The notes under the pieces were generated by a model. It did no database searches, was not told the origin of the DNA, and saw only the letters and a program-made list of their open reading frames with translations. Source: Erwinia billingiae Eb661 (GTDB taxonomy: Bacteria; Pseudomonadota; Gammaproteobacteria; Enterobacterales; Enterobacteriaceae). Taken from it: 64,000 bases of DNA. The stretch spans positions 4,588,001 to 4,652,000 of the forward strand of contig NC_014306.1 of assembly GCF_000196615.1 (NCBI RefSeq), written 5' to 3'. Both the position numbers and the translations under genes were made by a program. Shown here piece by piece: positions 24,786 through 33,985 of the stretch. The number at the start of each line of letters is the position of its first letter. Positions within the stretch are counted from its first letter, which is position 1.

Positions 24786-25388
24786 TTAATGCCAGATCAG
24801 CAGCACGCAGGCCGCGGTCAGGATCCCCATAAAGACATTGAATATCGTCCACGCGCGACGGCTGCGCAGAATACGGCCAATCAGCGAGCCAAAGCCCAGC
24901 CAGATCACGCCGGATACCACATTCACCAACGCCATCCCGGCGCTGATGGCGAGCACCGAACCGCGATAGGCTTCACCGGCGAGGCTAAAGCTGGCCACCG
25001 CGCCCAGCGCCATCAGCCAGGCTTTCGGGTTAATCAGCTGCAGCAGGCCGCCTTGCCAGAACGGCATCGGCGCGGCGGGTGCCGTTTCGGTGTCCAGTTT
25101 CTCGTACTTCGCGCTGGCGATTTTCCATGCCAGCCACAGCAGATAGGCACTGCCGCCAATTTTCAGCACCAGATGCAGCGAAGGATAGAGCAGGATCAGT
25201 CCACCAATGCCAAAGGCCACCATCAGCAGCATCACCTGCATGCCGATCATGATGCCAATCAGCAACCACAGCGAGCGCAGAAAACCAAAGTTGGCGCCGG
25301 AGGCGGTGAGTAACATATTATTAGGGCCTGGCGTGATGGCAGCGACCCATAAAAAGCCTAACATCGATAAAAACAAACTCAGTTCCAT
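24786..25388 (-). CDS. LysE/RhtB family amino acid exporter
   Basis: Six-segment inner-membrane exporter, 200 residues. The family N-terminus is clear: FLWVAAITPGPNNMLLTASGANFG (residues about 12-35, given here in parts as AAITPGPNN and LTASGANFG). A second conserved stretch is FWQGGLLQLINPKAWLMALG. Relatives export small amino acids or cysteine and O-acetylserine; sequence alone does not give the substrate. It sits beside the taurine operon with its own terminator and is divergent from yheT. It is not at this place in E. coli, so it belongs to the first accessory block. Confidence 0.85.
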   Translation of the reverse strand: MELSLFLSMLGFLWVAAITPGPNNMLLTASGANFGFLRSLWLLIGIMIGMQVMLLMVAFGIGGLILLYPSLHLVLKIGGSAYLLWLAWKIASAKYEKLDTETAPAAPMPFWQGGLLQLINPKAWLMALGAVASFSLAGEAYRGSVLAISAGMALVNVVSGVIWLGFGSLIGRILRSRRAWTIFNVFMGILTAACVLLIWH

Positions 25389-25473
25389 ATGAAACGGGTG
25401 CTCCTCACCCCCTGACCAGAAACGAACTTGTCGAAGCTAGCAATGTGACAGAGATCCTACAAGCATTTTGAAC

Positions 25474-26466
25474 ATGAATTTTAATCACTCAGCAGCCGCC
25501 TCTTTTCAGCCCTTAACCGGCATGAGCAATGCGCACCTGCAAACGCTTCTGCCGCGCCTGGTTCGCCGTCGGATTACCTTAAAACCTCACTGGCAGCGCC
25601 TGACGTTGCCGGACACGGATTTTGTCGATCTGGCGTGGAGTGAAGACCCTGCGGGTGCCAGACACAAACCGCGGATGGTGCTGTTTCACGGTCTGGAAGG
25701 CAGCTTTCACAGCCCCTATGCCCACGGGCTACTGGAAAGCTGTAAAGCGCGAGGCTGGCTGGGTGTGGTGATGCATTTTCGTGGCTGCAGCGGCGAACCG
25801 AATCGCCTCAACCGGATTTATCACTCTGGCGAAACCAGCGATGCCACCTTCTTCCTTAACTGGCTGCGTGAAGAGTGGGGTCAGGTTCCCACCGCGGCGG
25901 TTGGGTTTTCGCTGGGCGGGAATATGCTGGCCTGCCTGATGGGCGAGCAGGGCAAAAACTGCCTGCTGGATGCGGCGGTGGTGGTATCGGCCCCGCTGAT
26001 GCTGGAACCCTGCAGCCAGAAACTGGAGCAGGGATTTTCCCGCGTTTATCAGCGCTATCTGCTAAACCTGCTGAAGCAAAACGCTGAACGCAAACTGCTT
26101 GCCTGGCCCGGCACCTTGCCCATCGATCTGACTGAACTCCGGGCGCTGAAAAAACTGCGGGATTTTGATGATGCCATTACTGCCCGGGCGCACGGTTTTC
26201 AGGATGCGACCGATTATTATCGCCGCTGCAGCGCGATGCCGCGATTGCCTGGCGTGGCGAAACCGCTGCTGATCATTCACGCCAAAGACGATCCCTTTAT
26301 GACCCGCGAGGTGATCCCCGCGGCCGATCTGCTCCCTGCTTCAGTGACCTACCAACTGACCGAACATGGCGGCCATGTAGGATTTGTCTGCGGCACCTTA
26401 CGTAACCCGCAAATGTGGCTTGAGCAACGCATTCCTCAATGGCTTTCAACCTGGCTGGACAACTAA
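25474..26466 (+). CDS. yheT: Alpha/beta hydrolase YheT
   Basis: Predicted cytosolic esterase-type hydrolase of the YheT/ABHD1 family, 330 residues from the ATG at 25474. The nucleophile elbow GFSLGGN (near residue 143), an acid in AKDDPFM and the histidine in EHGGHVGF form a full triad. Natural substrate is unknown; larger family members are phospholipases or acyl-ester hydrolases. It is a backbone gene and is followed within two bases by yheU. Confidence 0.92.
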   Translation: MNFNHSAAASFQPLTGMSNAHLQTLLPRLVRRRITLKPHWQRLTLPDTDFVDLAWSEDPAGARHKPRMVLFHGLEGSFHSPYAHGLLESCKARGWLGVVMHFRGCSGEPNRLNRIYHSGETSDATFFLNWLREEWGQVPTAAVGFSLGGNMLACLMGEQGKNCLLDAAVVVSAPLMLEPCSQKLEQGFSRVYQRYLLNLLKQNAERKLLAWPGTLPIDLTELRALKKLRDFDDAITARAHGFQDATDYYRRCSAMPRLPGVAKPLLIIHAKDDPFMTREVIPAADLLPASVTYQLTEHGGHVGFVCGTLRNPQMWLEQRIPQWLSTWLDN

Positions 26467-26467
26467 C

Positions 26468-26686
26468 GTGATTATTCCCTGGAAAGAGCTCGACGCTGAA
26501 ACCCTCGATAACCTGATTGAATCTTTTGTCCTGCGTGAAGGCACCGACTACGGTGAGCAGGAACGCTCGCTGGAACAAAAAGTGAAGGATGTTCGCCGCC
26601 AGTTAAGCAGCGGCGAAGCGGTGCTGGTGTGGTCTGAACTGCACGAGACGGTCAATATTATGCCACGGGGTTCCGTGACCGGTTAG
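26468..26686 (+). CDS. yheU: YheU family protein
   Basis: Conserved 72-residue protein of unknown function with a GTG start (26468-26470) directly after the yheT stop, so translation is probably coupled. The sequence [20 protein letters not shown] and the tail [14 protein letters not shown] match the enterobacterial family. Its stop overlaps the tail of the convergent amidohydrolase gene by four bases, which marks the left junction of the second accessory block. Confidence 0.93.
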   Translation: MIIPWKELDAETLDNLIESFVLREGTDYGEQERSLEQKVKDVRRQLSSGEAVLVWSELHETVNIMPRGSVTG

Positions 26687-28068
26687 AACGCGGCAGACCG
26701 CCATGGCCGGGGTCGATCGTTGCCGGTTCTGGCAGCCAGTGACGCGGCGGCCAGACGGGAACGAAGCAGTACGTCACGCTGATTGACCCGCGTCAGGTTT
26801 CCGGCTCGCATCACCGCTTCACCCTCGATAAACACATCGGTGACTTCGTGTCCGAGCGCGGAGTACACCAGCGCGGAAACCGGATGATGGATCGGCGTCA
26901 TCGCCGGATGATCGGTTCCGATAACAATTACATCGGCTTTTTTCCCCACTTCAAGCGATCCCACCAGATGGTCCAGCCCGATGGCGCGCGCGCCGTCAAT
27001 GGTCGCCATCTCCAGCACTTTTTCAGCGGTGATAATGGTCGGATCGCGATGGACGCCCTTCTGCATCAGCGCGGCGGTTTTCATTGCCTGGAACAAACTG
27101 TGGTTGTTACTGCTGGCCGGGCCATCGGAACCCAGCCCGACGGTCAGACCGGCGGCCAGCATCTCCGGGATTGGCGGAATGCCGGACGCCAGATAGAGAT
27201 TGCTGCACGGGTTATGCGAAATCCGCACATCGTGATGTTTCAGCGCGCGGATATCCCGCGAACTGCACTGCACGCAATGGACGGCCAGCACATCCGGCCC
27301 GAGAAAGCCGATGTCGCTGAGGAATTCCGTATCGCTGCTCTGAAAACGCAGCTGCGCCTGGGCAATCTCAAAGTCGGTTTCCGCCACATGGGTGGTGATC
27401 AGCACGCCGGTTTCATTGGCCAGCGCCCGCGTGCCGCGCAGGACTTTCTCATCCAGCGCCCAAATCATACTCGGTGCCAACCCGACTTTGACCCGCCCAT
27501 CCGCACGGTGATAGCGGTGGATCACCTGGCGGGCATCGGCCAGCGCCGCTTCGGGGGTTTCAATCAATTCGGCAGGAATGCCGTGCTCTTCACCGGTGGT
27601 GAGGAATCCCCGACAGACGTGGCCACGAATGCCGCTAAGCTCAAAGGCTTCAATCACTTTGGCGGTCAGGCCTGGCCGTGGATGCGCATACATAAAATCC
27701 ACCAGCGAGGTCACGCCCGAGCGGATGGACTCCACGCAGCCATGCAGCGCGGCGGCGAAAACATCCTCTTCGGTCAGCGCCACGGCGCTCGGCCCGGTCA
27801 TGCAGGTGAACCACTTTTTCAGCACCATATCATCGCCCAGCCCCTTCAGCAGCGTCTGGAACAGATGCGTATGGGTGTTCACCATGCCGGGCATAATGAT
27901 GCTGTCACGGCAATCAATGATCTCGGCTTCCGGGTTCGCCGCCTGCAGCGTTTCCCGCGAGCCGATGGCGGCAATGCGATCGCCGCTGATTAACAGGCTG
28001 GCCTGCTGGTAGATATCCCGGTCGGGATTCATCGTGATGATCCAGCCATCAGCAAGAATATAAGACAA
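26683..28068 (-). CDS. TRZ/ATZ-type metal-dependent amidohydrolase
   Basis: Deaminase or ring amidohydrolase, 461 residues. Metal ligands of the family are visible: His66 and His68 (NTHTHLF), His227 (TTHVAETD), His264 (LAVHC) and Asp315 ([10 protein letters not shown]). The C-terminal part [18 protein letters not shown] segment ([17 protein letters not shown]) belongs to the composite sandwich. The start is a TTG (28066-28068) set by AAGGGGG five bases upstream. Relatives include hydroxyatrazine, 8-oxoguanine and S-adenosylhomocysteine deaminases, so the substrate is not fixed. It is the last gene of a six-gene operon with a BMP-type importer, pointing to an imported heterocycle. Confidence 0.86.
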   Translation of the reverse strand: MSYILADGWIITMNPDRDIYQQASLLISGDRIAAIGSRETLQAANPEAEIIDCRDSIIMPGMVNTHTHLFQTLLKGLGDDMVLKKWFTCMTGPSAVALTEEDVFAAALHGCVESIRSGVTSLVDFMYAHPRPGLTAKVIEAFELSGIRGHVCRGFLTTGEEHGIPAELIETPEAALADARQVIHRYHRADGRVKVGLAPSMIWALDEKVLRGTRALANETGVLITTHVAETDFEIAQAQLRFQSSDTEFLSDIGFLGPDVLAVHCVQCSSRDIRALKHHDVRISHNPCSNLYLASGIPPIPEMLAAGLTVGLGSDGPASSNNHSLFQAMKTAALMQKGVHRDPTIITAEKVLEMATIDGARAIGLDHLVGSLEVGKKADVIVIGTDHPAMTPIHHPVSALVYSALGHEVTDVFIEGEAVMRAGNLTRVNQRDVLLRSRLAAASLAARTGNDRPRPWRSAAF

Positions 28069-28077
28069 GAGGCCCCC

Positions 28078-28842
28078 TTAAAGCTGCGGCAGCAGTTCGG
28101 CTGAACTGACGACGAAACCGAAACATTGCTGCACGTTGTACAGCGTGGCATCCAGGCAATACGCCGGGGACGTGGTCGCGCTGCAGTCTTCCAACAGCAG
28201 GCAGTCGTAGCCGTGAAAATTGGCGTCCTGCAGCGTACAGAGCACGCACTGATCGGCATTCACGCCGGCAAACAGCAGCGTGGTGATGCCCATATTGCGC
28301 AGCACGCTGTCCAACACGGTGTCCTTAAAGCCGGACATGCGATATTTACTGATGCGGATGTCATCCACTGCCGGCGTTAACTCATCGATGACCTCGGCGG
28401 CCCAGCTTCCTTCCTGCAATACCGGTTCACCCGATACCGGCAGCGGATCGCCCAGCCCCACGCTTGCGCCGTCGCCGTTATAGACGTGCAGTAACGCCGG
28501 GCTGAGATTGAGCTTGTCGGGCCGGTTTCCCCAGTTAAGCCAGACCACCGGCACACCCGCTTCACGCAGCGATGGCAACAGGGATTGCAGCGGTGCAATC
28601 GGCGCACGCGCCGGCGTCACATCGACGCCAATGTGCCCCAGCCACCCCTCGGGATGACAAAAGTCATTCTGCATATCAATCACCAGCAGCGCGGTGCGCT
28701 GCAAATCGAAGGTGATTTCTCTGCCACGGCTGAGCAGGCTAACCGGATGGCAGGAAACCGGTGGCCGCACCATGTTGACCTCGCTGGCCGACACGCGCCA
28801 TTGGTTGTGCGCCGCACTTCCCAGGGGATTCAGTCCTGACAT
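28078..28842 (-). CDS. Isochorismatase-fold cysteine hydrolase, RutB-like
   Basis: 254-residue member of the cysteine hydrolase family with the full triad Asp56 (VIDMQNDF), Lys166 (RISKYRMSGF) and Cys199 (VNADQCVLCT). The layout around residues 45-75 and 145-170 resembles ureidoacrylate amidohydrolase RutB (EGSW then ISKYRMSGF), rather than true isochorismatase. It should therefore cleave a carbamoyl or ureido C-N bond. The first 40 residues are an unconserved extension. It lies one base after the cupin gene and nine before the amidohydrolase gene. Confidence 0.83.
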   Translation of the reverse strand: MSGLNPLGSAAHNQWRVSASEVNMVRPPVSCHPVSLLSRGREITFDLQRTALLVIDMQNDFCHPEGWLGHIGVDVTPARAPIAPLQSLLPSLREAGVPVVWLNWGNRPDKLNLSPALLHVYNGDGASVGLGDPLPVSGEPVLQEGSWAAEVIDELTPAVDDIRISKYRMSGFKDTVLDSVLRNMGITTLLFAGVNADQCVLCTLQDANFHGYDCLLLEDCSATTSPAYCLDATLYNVQQCFGFVVSSAELLPQL

Positions 28843-28843
28843 A

Positions 28844-29266
28844 TTAACTCCCGCTTAATACACGCAAATCTTCTTCATCCAGCGCCATCGGCTGGCCGCT
28901 GTGGATCAGTTCCGCAAACCCTTCGTTCGGTGTCATCACGGTCAGGGTGTACAGCTTGCCGCTGCCGGTATTGCGGATCAGATGTTCATTACCCGGATGC
29001 AGCAGCAGCGCATCGCCCTTGCCGATGGTCACCTCATCGCCATTGCAGCTCGCCACGCCCTCACCTTCCAGCACGTAGAAGAACTCGTGAGCATGGGCAT
29101 GTTCATTGGGTGGCGTTGCGCCGCCGACGGTAAAAATCTCCACCACGAAGATGTTTTCAATACCGTCCTGCTGCTGGTCGAACAGCACCGCAAAGTAGTT
29201 GGTGTCTTTCGGGCTGATGCGGAAGACCTGAGCCTCCGCGGGGTTAGTCAGGCGGAAATTTTTCAT
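28844..29266 (-). CDS. Cupin domain protein
   Basis: Single-domain cupin of 140 residues. Metal-binding motif 1 is visible as PPNEHAHAHEFFYVLEGEG (about residues 52-70) and motif 2 as LLHPGNEHLIRN (about 87-98). The start ATG follows AAGGAGTA, which itself overlaps the stop codon of the upstream permease gene. Function unknown: it may be an isomerase, a dioxygenase-like enzyme, or a sensor for the pathway. Position in the operon between transporter and hydrolases suggests a role on the same compound. Confidence 0.75.
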   Translation of the reverse strand: MKNFRLTNPAEAQVFRISPKDTNYFAVLFDQQQDGIENIFVVEIFTVGGATPPNEHAHAHEFFYVLEGEGVASCNGDEVTIGKGDALLLHPGNEHLIRNTGSGKLYTLTVMTPNEGFAELIHSGQPMALDEEDLRVLSGS

Positions 29267-29269
29267 CCA

Positions 29270-30208
29270 TTACTCCTTGCGATAGGGTTGAGTTAACGCC
29301 GCAGGCTGCACCGTGCGTCCAACGACGCCCGACATGGCGAGGATCGTCAACAGATAAGGCAGCGCCAGCAGCACCTGCGGCGGCAGGCTGCTTTCAAACA
29401 GCTGAAGCGACAGTTGCAGCGCATCCGCCGCACCAAAAATACAGGCGGCAATCAGCGCTTTAACCGGGCTCCAGCGGCCAAATATGACGATGGCCAACGC
29501 GATAAATCCCTGGCCGCTGACAATATTGTCGCGGAACAGACCAATCTGCGCGGTGACCAGATAGCTTCCCGCCAGGCCCGCGCCCAGACACGAGAGCAGT
29601 ACGCCCCAGGTGCGGATGCGCAGCACGTTGAGGCCCGCGGCATGCGCCGCCCGAGGGTTTTCCCCGACGGCACGCAGCGAAAGGCCGAACCGGGTATGGA
29701 ACAGGCCATAGTGCGCAATGCCGACTAACAGCAAGGTGAGATACAGCGGCAGAGGCTGGGAGAACAGCACCGGCCCGATGCCCGGCAGCGTGGAAAGACC
29801 GGGAATATGGATGGCGTTAAGCATGGCAATGGTGGGCGAAGAGCTGTCGCCCATCACCAGCGAGTAGGTCCAGGTTGCCACGCCGCCGGCGAGGATGTTA
29901 AAGACGATGCCAATGACGATCTGGCTGGCATGCGCCCGTAAATAGAGCGCGGCCAGCAACACCCCTACCACCAATCCGGCCACGCCGCCGGCGATAAAGC
30001 CCAGCGCGGTAGAACCGCTGTAGACGGCGGTCATATAGCTGGCCAGCGCCCCCATCAAAATGGTGCCTTCAAGGCCAATATTCAGCACGCCCGAGCGCTC
30101 AGCATAGATTTCGCCGAGGGCTGCCAGCAATACCGGGCCGGCCAGGCGCACCGCTGCCGCCAGCCAGGTGACAATAAACGCCGTATCGATATGCATCAGT
30201 GCAGTCAT
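29270..30208 (-). CDS. ABC importer permease, BMP-associated (second)
   Basis: Inner-membrane permease of the branched-chain amino acid/nucleoside importer superfamily (BPD_transp_2), 312 residues, about nine membrane segments. The ABC-contact motif region LSLRAVGENPRAAHAAGLNV (about 188-207) and GEIYAERSGVLNIGLEGTILMGA (N-terminal, quoted in part as SGVLNIGLEG) are typical of the permeases that work with BMP lipoproteins in guanosine or nucleoside uptake. It overlaps the other permease gene by four bases (ATGA). Confidence 0.88.
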   Translation of the reverse strand: MTALMHIDTAFIVTWLAAAVRLAGPVLLAALGEIYAERSGVLNIGLEGTILMGALASYMTAVYSGSTALGFIAGGVAGLVVGVLLAALYLRAHASQIVIGIVFNILAGGVATWTYSLVMGDSSSPTIAMLNAIHIPGLSTLPGIGPVLFSQPLPLYLTLLLVGIAHYGLFHTRFGLSLRAVGENPRAAHAAGLNVLRIRTWGVLLSCLGAGLAGSYLVTAQIGLFRDNIVSGQGFIALAIVIFGRWSPVKALIAACIFGAADALQLSLQLFESSLPPQVLLALPYLLTILAMSGVVGRTVQPAALTQPYRKE

Positions 30209-31317
30209 GACTTCTCCTCCATCAGAGAAGAGTGCGGCGAACGAGCAGGCCAGCGCAGACGGTAATAGCGCAGGATATCGCCCGCGAGGATCAGGATAAC
30301 CACCAGGCTTTGCAGGATAAGCACCACCGAGGTGGGCAAGCCCGTCTGGCGTTGCATCGCGCTGCCGCCAACCTCAAGCCCGCCATACAAAATGGCGGTT
30401 GGGATCACCAGCAACGGATTGAGTCTGGCAAGCAACGCCACCACCACGCCGATAAATCCCACGCCGCCCGATAAGCCTTCCATCAGACGATGCTGCACAC
30501 CCAACACCGCACACAGTCCCGCCAGTGCGGCCAGTCCACCGCCCAACAGCACCGCCTTCATTTGACGGCTGGCAACATCAATGCCGCTGTAGCGCGCGGC
30601 TTTGGGATTGAGTCCGCTGACAATGATTTCAAAGCCCGCCGGCGTCGCCCGGATCAGCCACCAGACGTACAGCGTGGCGATAAGCGCGATGCCTAATCCC
30701 CAGTGCGCCCGCATACCGTCCATAATAAACGGCAACCAGCTCTCTTTCGGCAGACGCGGCGTTTGCGGCAGATCGCCCATCGCCCGCATCGGCCCGGAGA
30801 CCAGATACTGGATCAGGAAAATGGCGACATAGTTCGCCATCAGCGAGATCAGCACATCGTTGCCGCCAAACCGTACCCGCAGATATCCCACCCAGCCGGC
30901 CCACAGCGAACCGGCGACAAAAGCCGCCACGATAACGGCGGGCCAGTAAGCCCAGTCCGGCAAACTCCACGGCAAGCCCTGCGGCGTGCCGGCTAACGCC
31001 ACCCAACTCGCCGCCGCGGCGCCCACTAAAAAGCAGCCTTCAAAGCCGATGTAGCCGAGCCCCGCGCGCCAGATCACAATCGTCCCGAGCGCAATCAGGA
31101 TCAACGGTGTGGCCTGCACCAGCGTCTGCCCGATGCCACGCACCGAGCCGAACGCTTCGCTGAATAAAAAGCCATAGGCGCTGAGTGGATTGCCGCCGAA
31201 AGGGATAAACAGCAGTCCGGCGAGGAAAAAGGCCACCAGCATGGCGCCGGAGGTGGTGATGGCAATGGCGGTTGAGGAGTCGGCGGGTGCCAGTCGTTTT
31301 TCAAGCAGCCTGGTCAT
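30205..31317 (-). CDS. ABC importer permease, BMP-associated (first)
   Basis: Partner permease, 370 residues from the ATG at 31315-31317, which has CAGGAG nine bases upstream; an earlier in-frame codon would add nine residues. Conserved segments include FGGNPLSAYGFLF and FGGNDVLISLMANYVAIFL, plus the ABC-contact region IVSGLNPKAARYSGIDV. About ten membrane segments. It overlaps the ATPase gene by 17 bases and the second permease by four, so all importer parts are translationally coupled. Confidence 0.88.
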   Translation of the reverse strand: MTRLLEKRLAPADSSTAIAITTSGAMLVAFFLAGLLFIPFGGNPLSAYGFLFSEAFGSVRGIGQTLVQATPLILIALGTIVIWRAGLGYIGFEGCFLVGAAAASWVALAGTPQGLPWSLPDWAYWPAVIVAAFVAGSLWAGWVGYLRVRFGGNDVLISLMANYVAIFLIQYLVSGPMRAMGDLPQTPRLPKESWLPFIMDGMRAHWGLGIALIATLYVWWLIRATPAGFEIIVSGLNPKAARYSGIDVASRQMKAVLLGGGLAALAGLCAVLGVQHRLMEGLSGGVGFIGVVVALLARLNPLLVIPTAILYGGLEVGGSAMQRQTGLPTSVVLILQSLVVILILAGDILRYYRLRWPARSPHSSLMEEKS

Positions 31318-32851
31318 TGTCGGCTCCTGAAACAAGTTTGCCACCGGCCATCAGTTCGCCGAGCTTTTCGGCCGTGGCGTCTGAGGCATCGAGGATCCCG
31401 GCGATTTGCCCGCTGTACATCACCGCCACCCGGTCAGACAGGTTGAGGATCTCTTCCAGCTCGGCCGAAATCATCACGATAGCGCAGCCGCTGTCGCGTG
31501 CGGCCAGCAGCGCCTGCCAGACCGCTTCCACCGCGCCAACGTCCAGCCCACGCGTCGGCTGTTCCACCACCAGTAACTGCGGTTTACGGGCCACTTCGCG
31601 ACCGAGGATCAGTTTTTGCAGATTGCCGCCGGACAGTTTTCCGGCTTCGAAGTCGGTATCCGGGGTGCGGACCTTGAAATGATTGACGATCGCCCGTGCG
31701 TGCAGCGCAATTTTCTTGTGGTCGAGCAGCCAGCCGCGAGCATGGGTAAAGGTTTGCTGCGCGCCTAACATGGCGTTATCCGCAATCGACAGCGAGGTCA
31801 CCGATCCGACGCCCCGACGATCGGCGGGGATAAAACCCATGCCCTTCGCGCGTCGCCCGGCAGGAGACAGCTCGGTGATATCTTCGCCTCCCAGCCAGAT
31901 GCGCCCGGCTTCCACTTCGCGCAGATTCAGTAACGCTTCAGCCAGTTCGGACTGCCCATTACCGTCGACACCGGCAATGCCTAAAATTTCACCGGCGGCC
32001 ACTTTCAGCGAGGCTCGCCAGATTTTTTGCTGACCGGATTCGTCCCGCACCGCGATATTGTCGACGTGCAGCACCTCTTTTCCCGGCCGACAGGGCGATT
32101 TATTCACCCTCAGCACCACATCTCGTCCCACCATGCGCCGGGCAAGATCGGTTTCCGACGTCTCGCTGACCGCCACGGTATCGATCATCTTGCCGCCGCG
32201 CATCACCGAGACGCGATCGGCTATCGCCATAATTTCATACAGTTTGTGCGTCACAATGATTACCGAGCGCCCTTCGGCACGCAGTGATTTCAGCGTGGCA
32301 AACAGCCCTTCTTTTTCCTGCGGTGTCAGCACCGCGGTGGGTTCATCAAGGATCAACACCTGGGCATCGCGATACAGCAGCTTGAGGATTTCAACCCGCT
32401 GCTGCACGCCAATCGGCAGATGCTGTACCTTCGCCCAGGGATCGACCGCCAGACCATGACGATCCGACAAGGTCTGCAAACGCGCCGCCGCCGTGCGTAA
32501 ATCCAGCCGACCGCTGCGGGTCTCTTTCAGTCCGAGGATCACGTTTTCCACCACGGTCATCGGCTGCACCAGCATAAATTCCTGATGGACCATGCCGATG
32601 CCACAGGCAATGGCATCACCCGGATCGCGCAACGTCACCGGCTTACCTTCGATAACGATCTCGCCTTCATCGGGCTGATACAGGCCATAGAGGATCTGCA
32701 TCAGGGTACTTTTCCCGGCGCCGTTCTCACCGAGCAGCGCATGAATTTCCCCGGAAGCCACCTGCATCGTCACACAGTCATTGGCCGTGACGCGCGCAAA
32801 ACGCTTGGTGACCTTATTGAGCGCGACACGGACTGACGGAGTTGATGCCAT
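31301..32851 (-). CDS. ABC importer dual ATPase, nucleoside/sugar type
   Basis: Tandem ATP-binding subunit, 516 residues. The first half is catalytic: Walker A GENGAGKST (near 41), Walker B LILDEPTAVL. The second half has a degenerate Walker A (GVDGNGQSE) but an intact signature LSGGNLQKL and LVVEQPTRGLD, as in RbsA and the BMP-linked NupO-type ATPases. It energises the two permeases and follows the solute-binding protein gene by 16 bases. Confidence 0.9.
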   Translation of the reverse strand: MASTPSVRVALNKVTKRFARVTANDCVTMQVASGEIHALLGENGAGKSTLMQILYGLYQPDEGEIVIEGKPVTLRDPGDAIACGIGMVHQEFMLVQPMTVVENVILGLKETRSGRLDLRTAAARLQTLSDRHGLAVDPWAKVQHLPIGVQQRVEILKLLYRDAQVLILDEPTAVLTPQEKEGLFATLKSLRAEGRSVIIVTHKLYEIMAIADRVSVMRGGKMIDTVAVSETSETDLARRMVGRDVVLRVNKSPCRPGKEVLHVDNIAVRDESGQQKIWRASLKVAAGEILGIAGVDGNGQSELAEALLNLREVEAGRIWLGGEDITELSPAGRRAKGMGFIPADRRGVGSVTSLSIADNAMLGAQQTFTHARGWLLDHKKIALHARAIVNHFKVRTPDTDFEAGKLSGGNLQKLILGREVARKPQLLVVEQPTRGLDVGAVEAVWQALLAARDSGCAIVMISAELEEILNLSDRVAVMYSGQIAGILDASDATAEKLGELMAGGKLVSGADNDQAA

Positions 32852-32867
32852 ATCAAAAATCCTTTGC

Positions 32868-33875
32868 TCACACGTTAGGAACGATGCTGCCGTTATCCAG
32901 CTGCTGCCAGATGGCGGTAAACGTCTGCCAGGCCTCGGCGCTGACCAGCTTGCTGTTGTATGGCTCGCTGCCGTAAACCACCGACCAGGCTTTGGCGACC
33001 GTTGGCGACCACTCTTTGCCGCCCATAAAGCGTTTACTGGCGACCGAGTGGCCGACTTCTTCTACCATCCAGTCAAGGTTCTGCTTCAGGCTGCAGGCGA
33101 TATACGCCGGCGCCACGTCCTTCTGATCGGCATAACAGCCGATGGCCTTGACCTTCGCCGCCGCCGCGCCTTGCAGCGCCCCTAAGCCGGTCACATCGGC
33201 GGTATGCCAAATCACATCCGCACCGTTGCCGATCAGGGTGGTGGCCGCTTCCCGACCTTTGGCCGCATTGTCATAATCGCCGGTTACCACGCCCAGGCCT
33301 TTTACTCCCGGACGCGTTTTCTCCGCGCCGGCAATAAACGCCCGCATCATCGCCTGCTGCGTCGGGTTATCCCCGCCGCCGACAAAGCCCACCGCCTTGC
33401 CCTTATCGGAAATCAGCGCCGCCAGCGCGCCGGCAGCATAAGCCGACTGCAGGTAGGCCAGATTGACGTACTCAACGTTGGCAGGTGCTTTGCTGTCTGG
33501 CTTGAAGGTCGACGCAAAGAAATAGGTGTCCGGATAATCAGGGCCGACTTCAGCAAAGGCCGAGCCGTATTCGAAGCTGTGTCCGATAATCAGCGAATAG
33601 CCGTCGTCGGCATAACCGCGGATAGTCTGTTCCATCTGCGCCTGCGGCACGCTTTCGCTCCAGGCAACGGTGAAGCCCTCTTTTTTCAGGGCCTGTAATC
33701 CCTGATAAGCGAGCATGCTCCAGCCGCCATCGGCGACGGAGCCGGGTAATAACAACGCGATCTTAATGCTTTTATCGGCCGCCAATGCACGCTTCGAAAG
33801 TAACGGCGCCAGAGCCGGTAACATCACCGCACCCGCCAGCATTTTTGCAAATCCCCTGCGACTTACACCTGCCAT
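32868..33875 (-). CDS. BMP-family solute-binding protein with Tat-type signal
   Basis: Periplasmic binding protein of the Bmp/PnrA-like family, 335 residues; characterised members bind purine nucleosides, and some bind other N-containing solutes. The N-terminus MAGVSRRGFAKMLAGAVML has a twin-arginine motif (SRRGFAK) followed by a hydrophobic stretch and ALA-AD cleavage site near residue 33. No lipobox cysteine is present. Conserved parts include KIALLLPGSVADGGWSMLAYQG and GFVGGGDNP. It is the first gene of the six-gene operon and is divergent from the LysR gene. Confidence 0.87.
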   Translation of the reverse strand: MAGVSRRGFAKMLAGAVMLPALAPLLSKRALAADKSIKIALLLPGSVADGGWSMLAYQGLQALKKEGFTVAWSESVPQAQMEQTIRGYADDGYSLIIGHSFEYGSAFAEVGPDYPDTYFFASTFKPDSKAPANVEYVNLAYLQSAYAAGALAALISDKGKAVGFVGGGDNPTQQAMMRAFIAGAEKTRPGVKGLGVVTGDYDNAAKGREAATTLIGNGADVIWHTADVTGLGALQGAAAAKVKAIGCYADQKDVAPAYIACSLKQNLDWMVEEVGHSVASKRFMGGKEWSPTVAKAWSVVYGSEPYNSKLVSAEAWQTFTAIWQQLDNGSIVPNV

Positions 33876-33889
33876 TTTTTTGCCCCCTC

Positions 33890-33908
33890 AACTGAAGATT
33901 GTTCAGTT
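33890..33908. promoter_or_regulatory. Inverted repeat, candidate LysR-type operator
   Basis: AACTGAA-N5-TTCAGTT, an exact seven-base inverted repeat, lies in the 110-base divergent gap, 15 bases upstream of the binding-protein start and next to its GAGGGGG ribosome site. The LysR neighbour is the natural candidate binder; this is inferred from position. Confidence 0.5.
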
Positions 33909-33985
33909 ATGCCGCGATTTTCGTTACCTTAAAAGCACATATTTTCGTACTCATTGATGCCTTAAAGGCAACGCAGGAGTTTTGC

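Noticed and set aside
26848..27993. Long open frame antisense to the amidohydrolase gene
   Set aside because: His/Arg/Gln-rich translation typical of shadow frames; the minus-strand gene has full metal-binding motifs and operon linkage.
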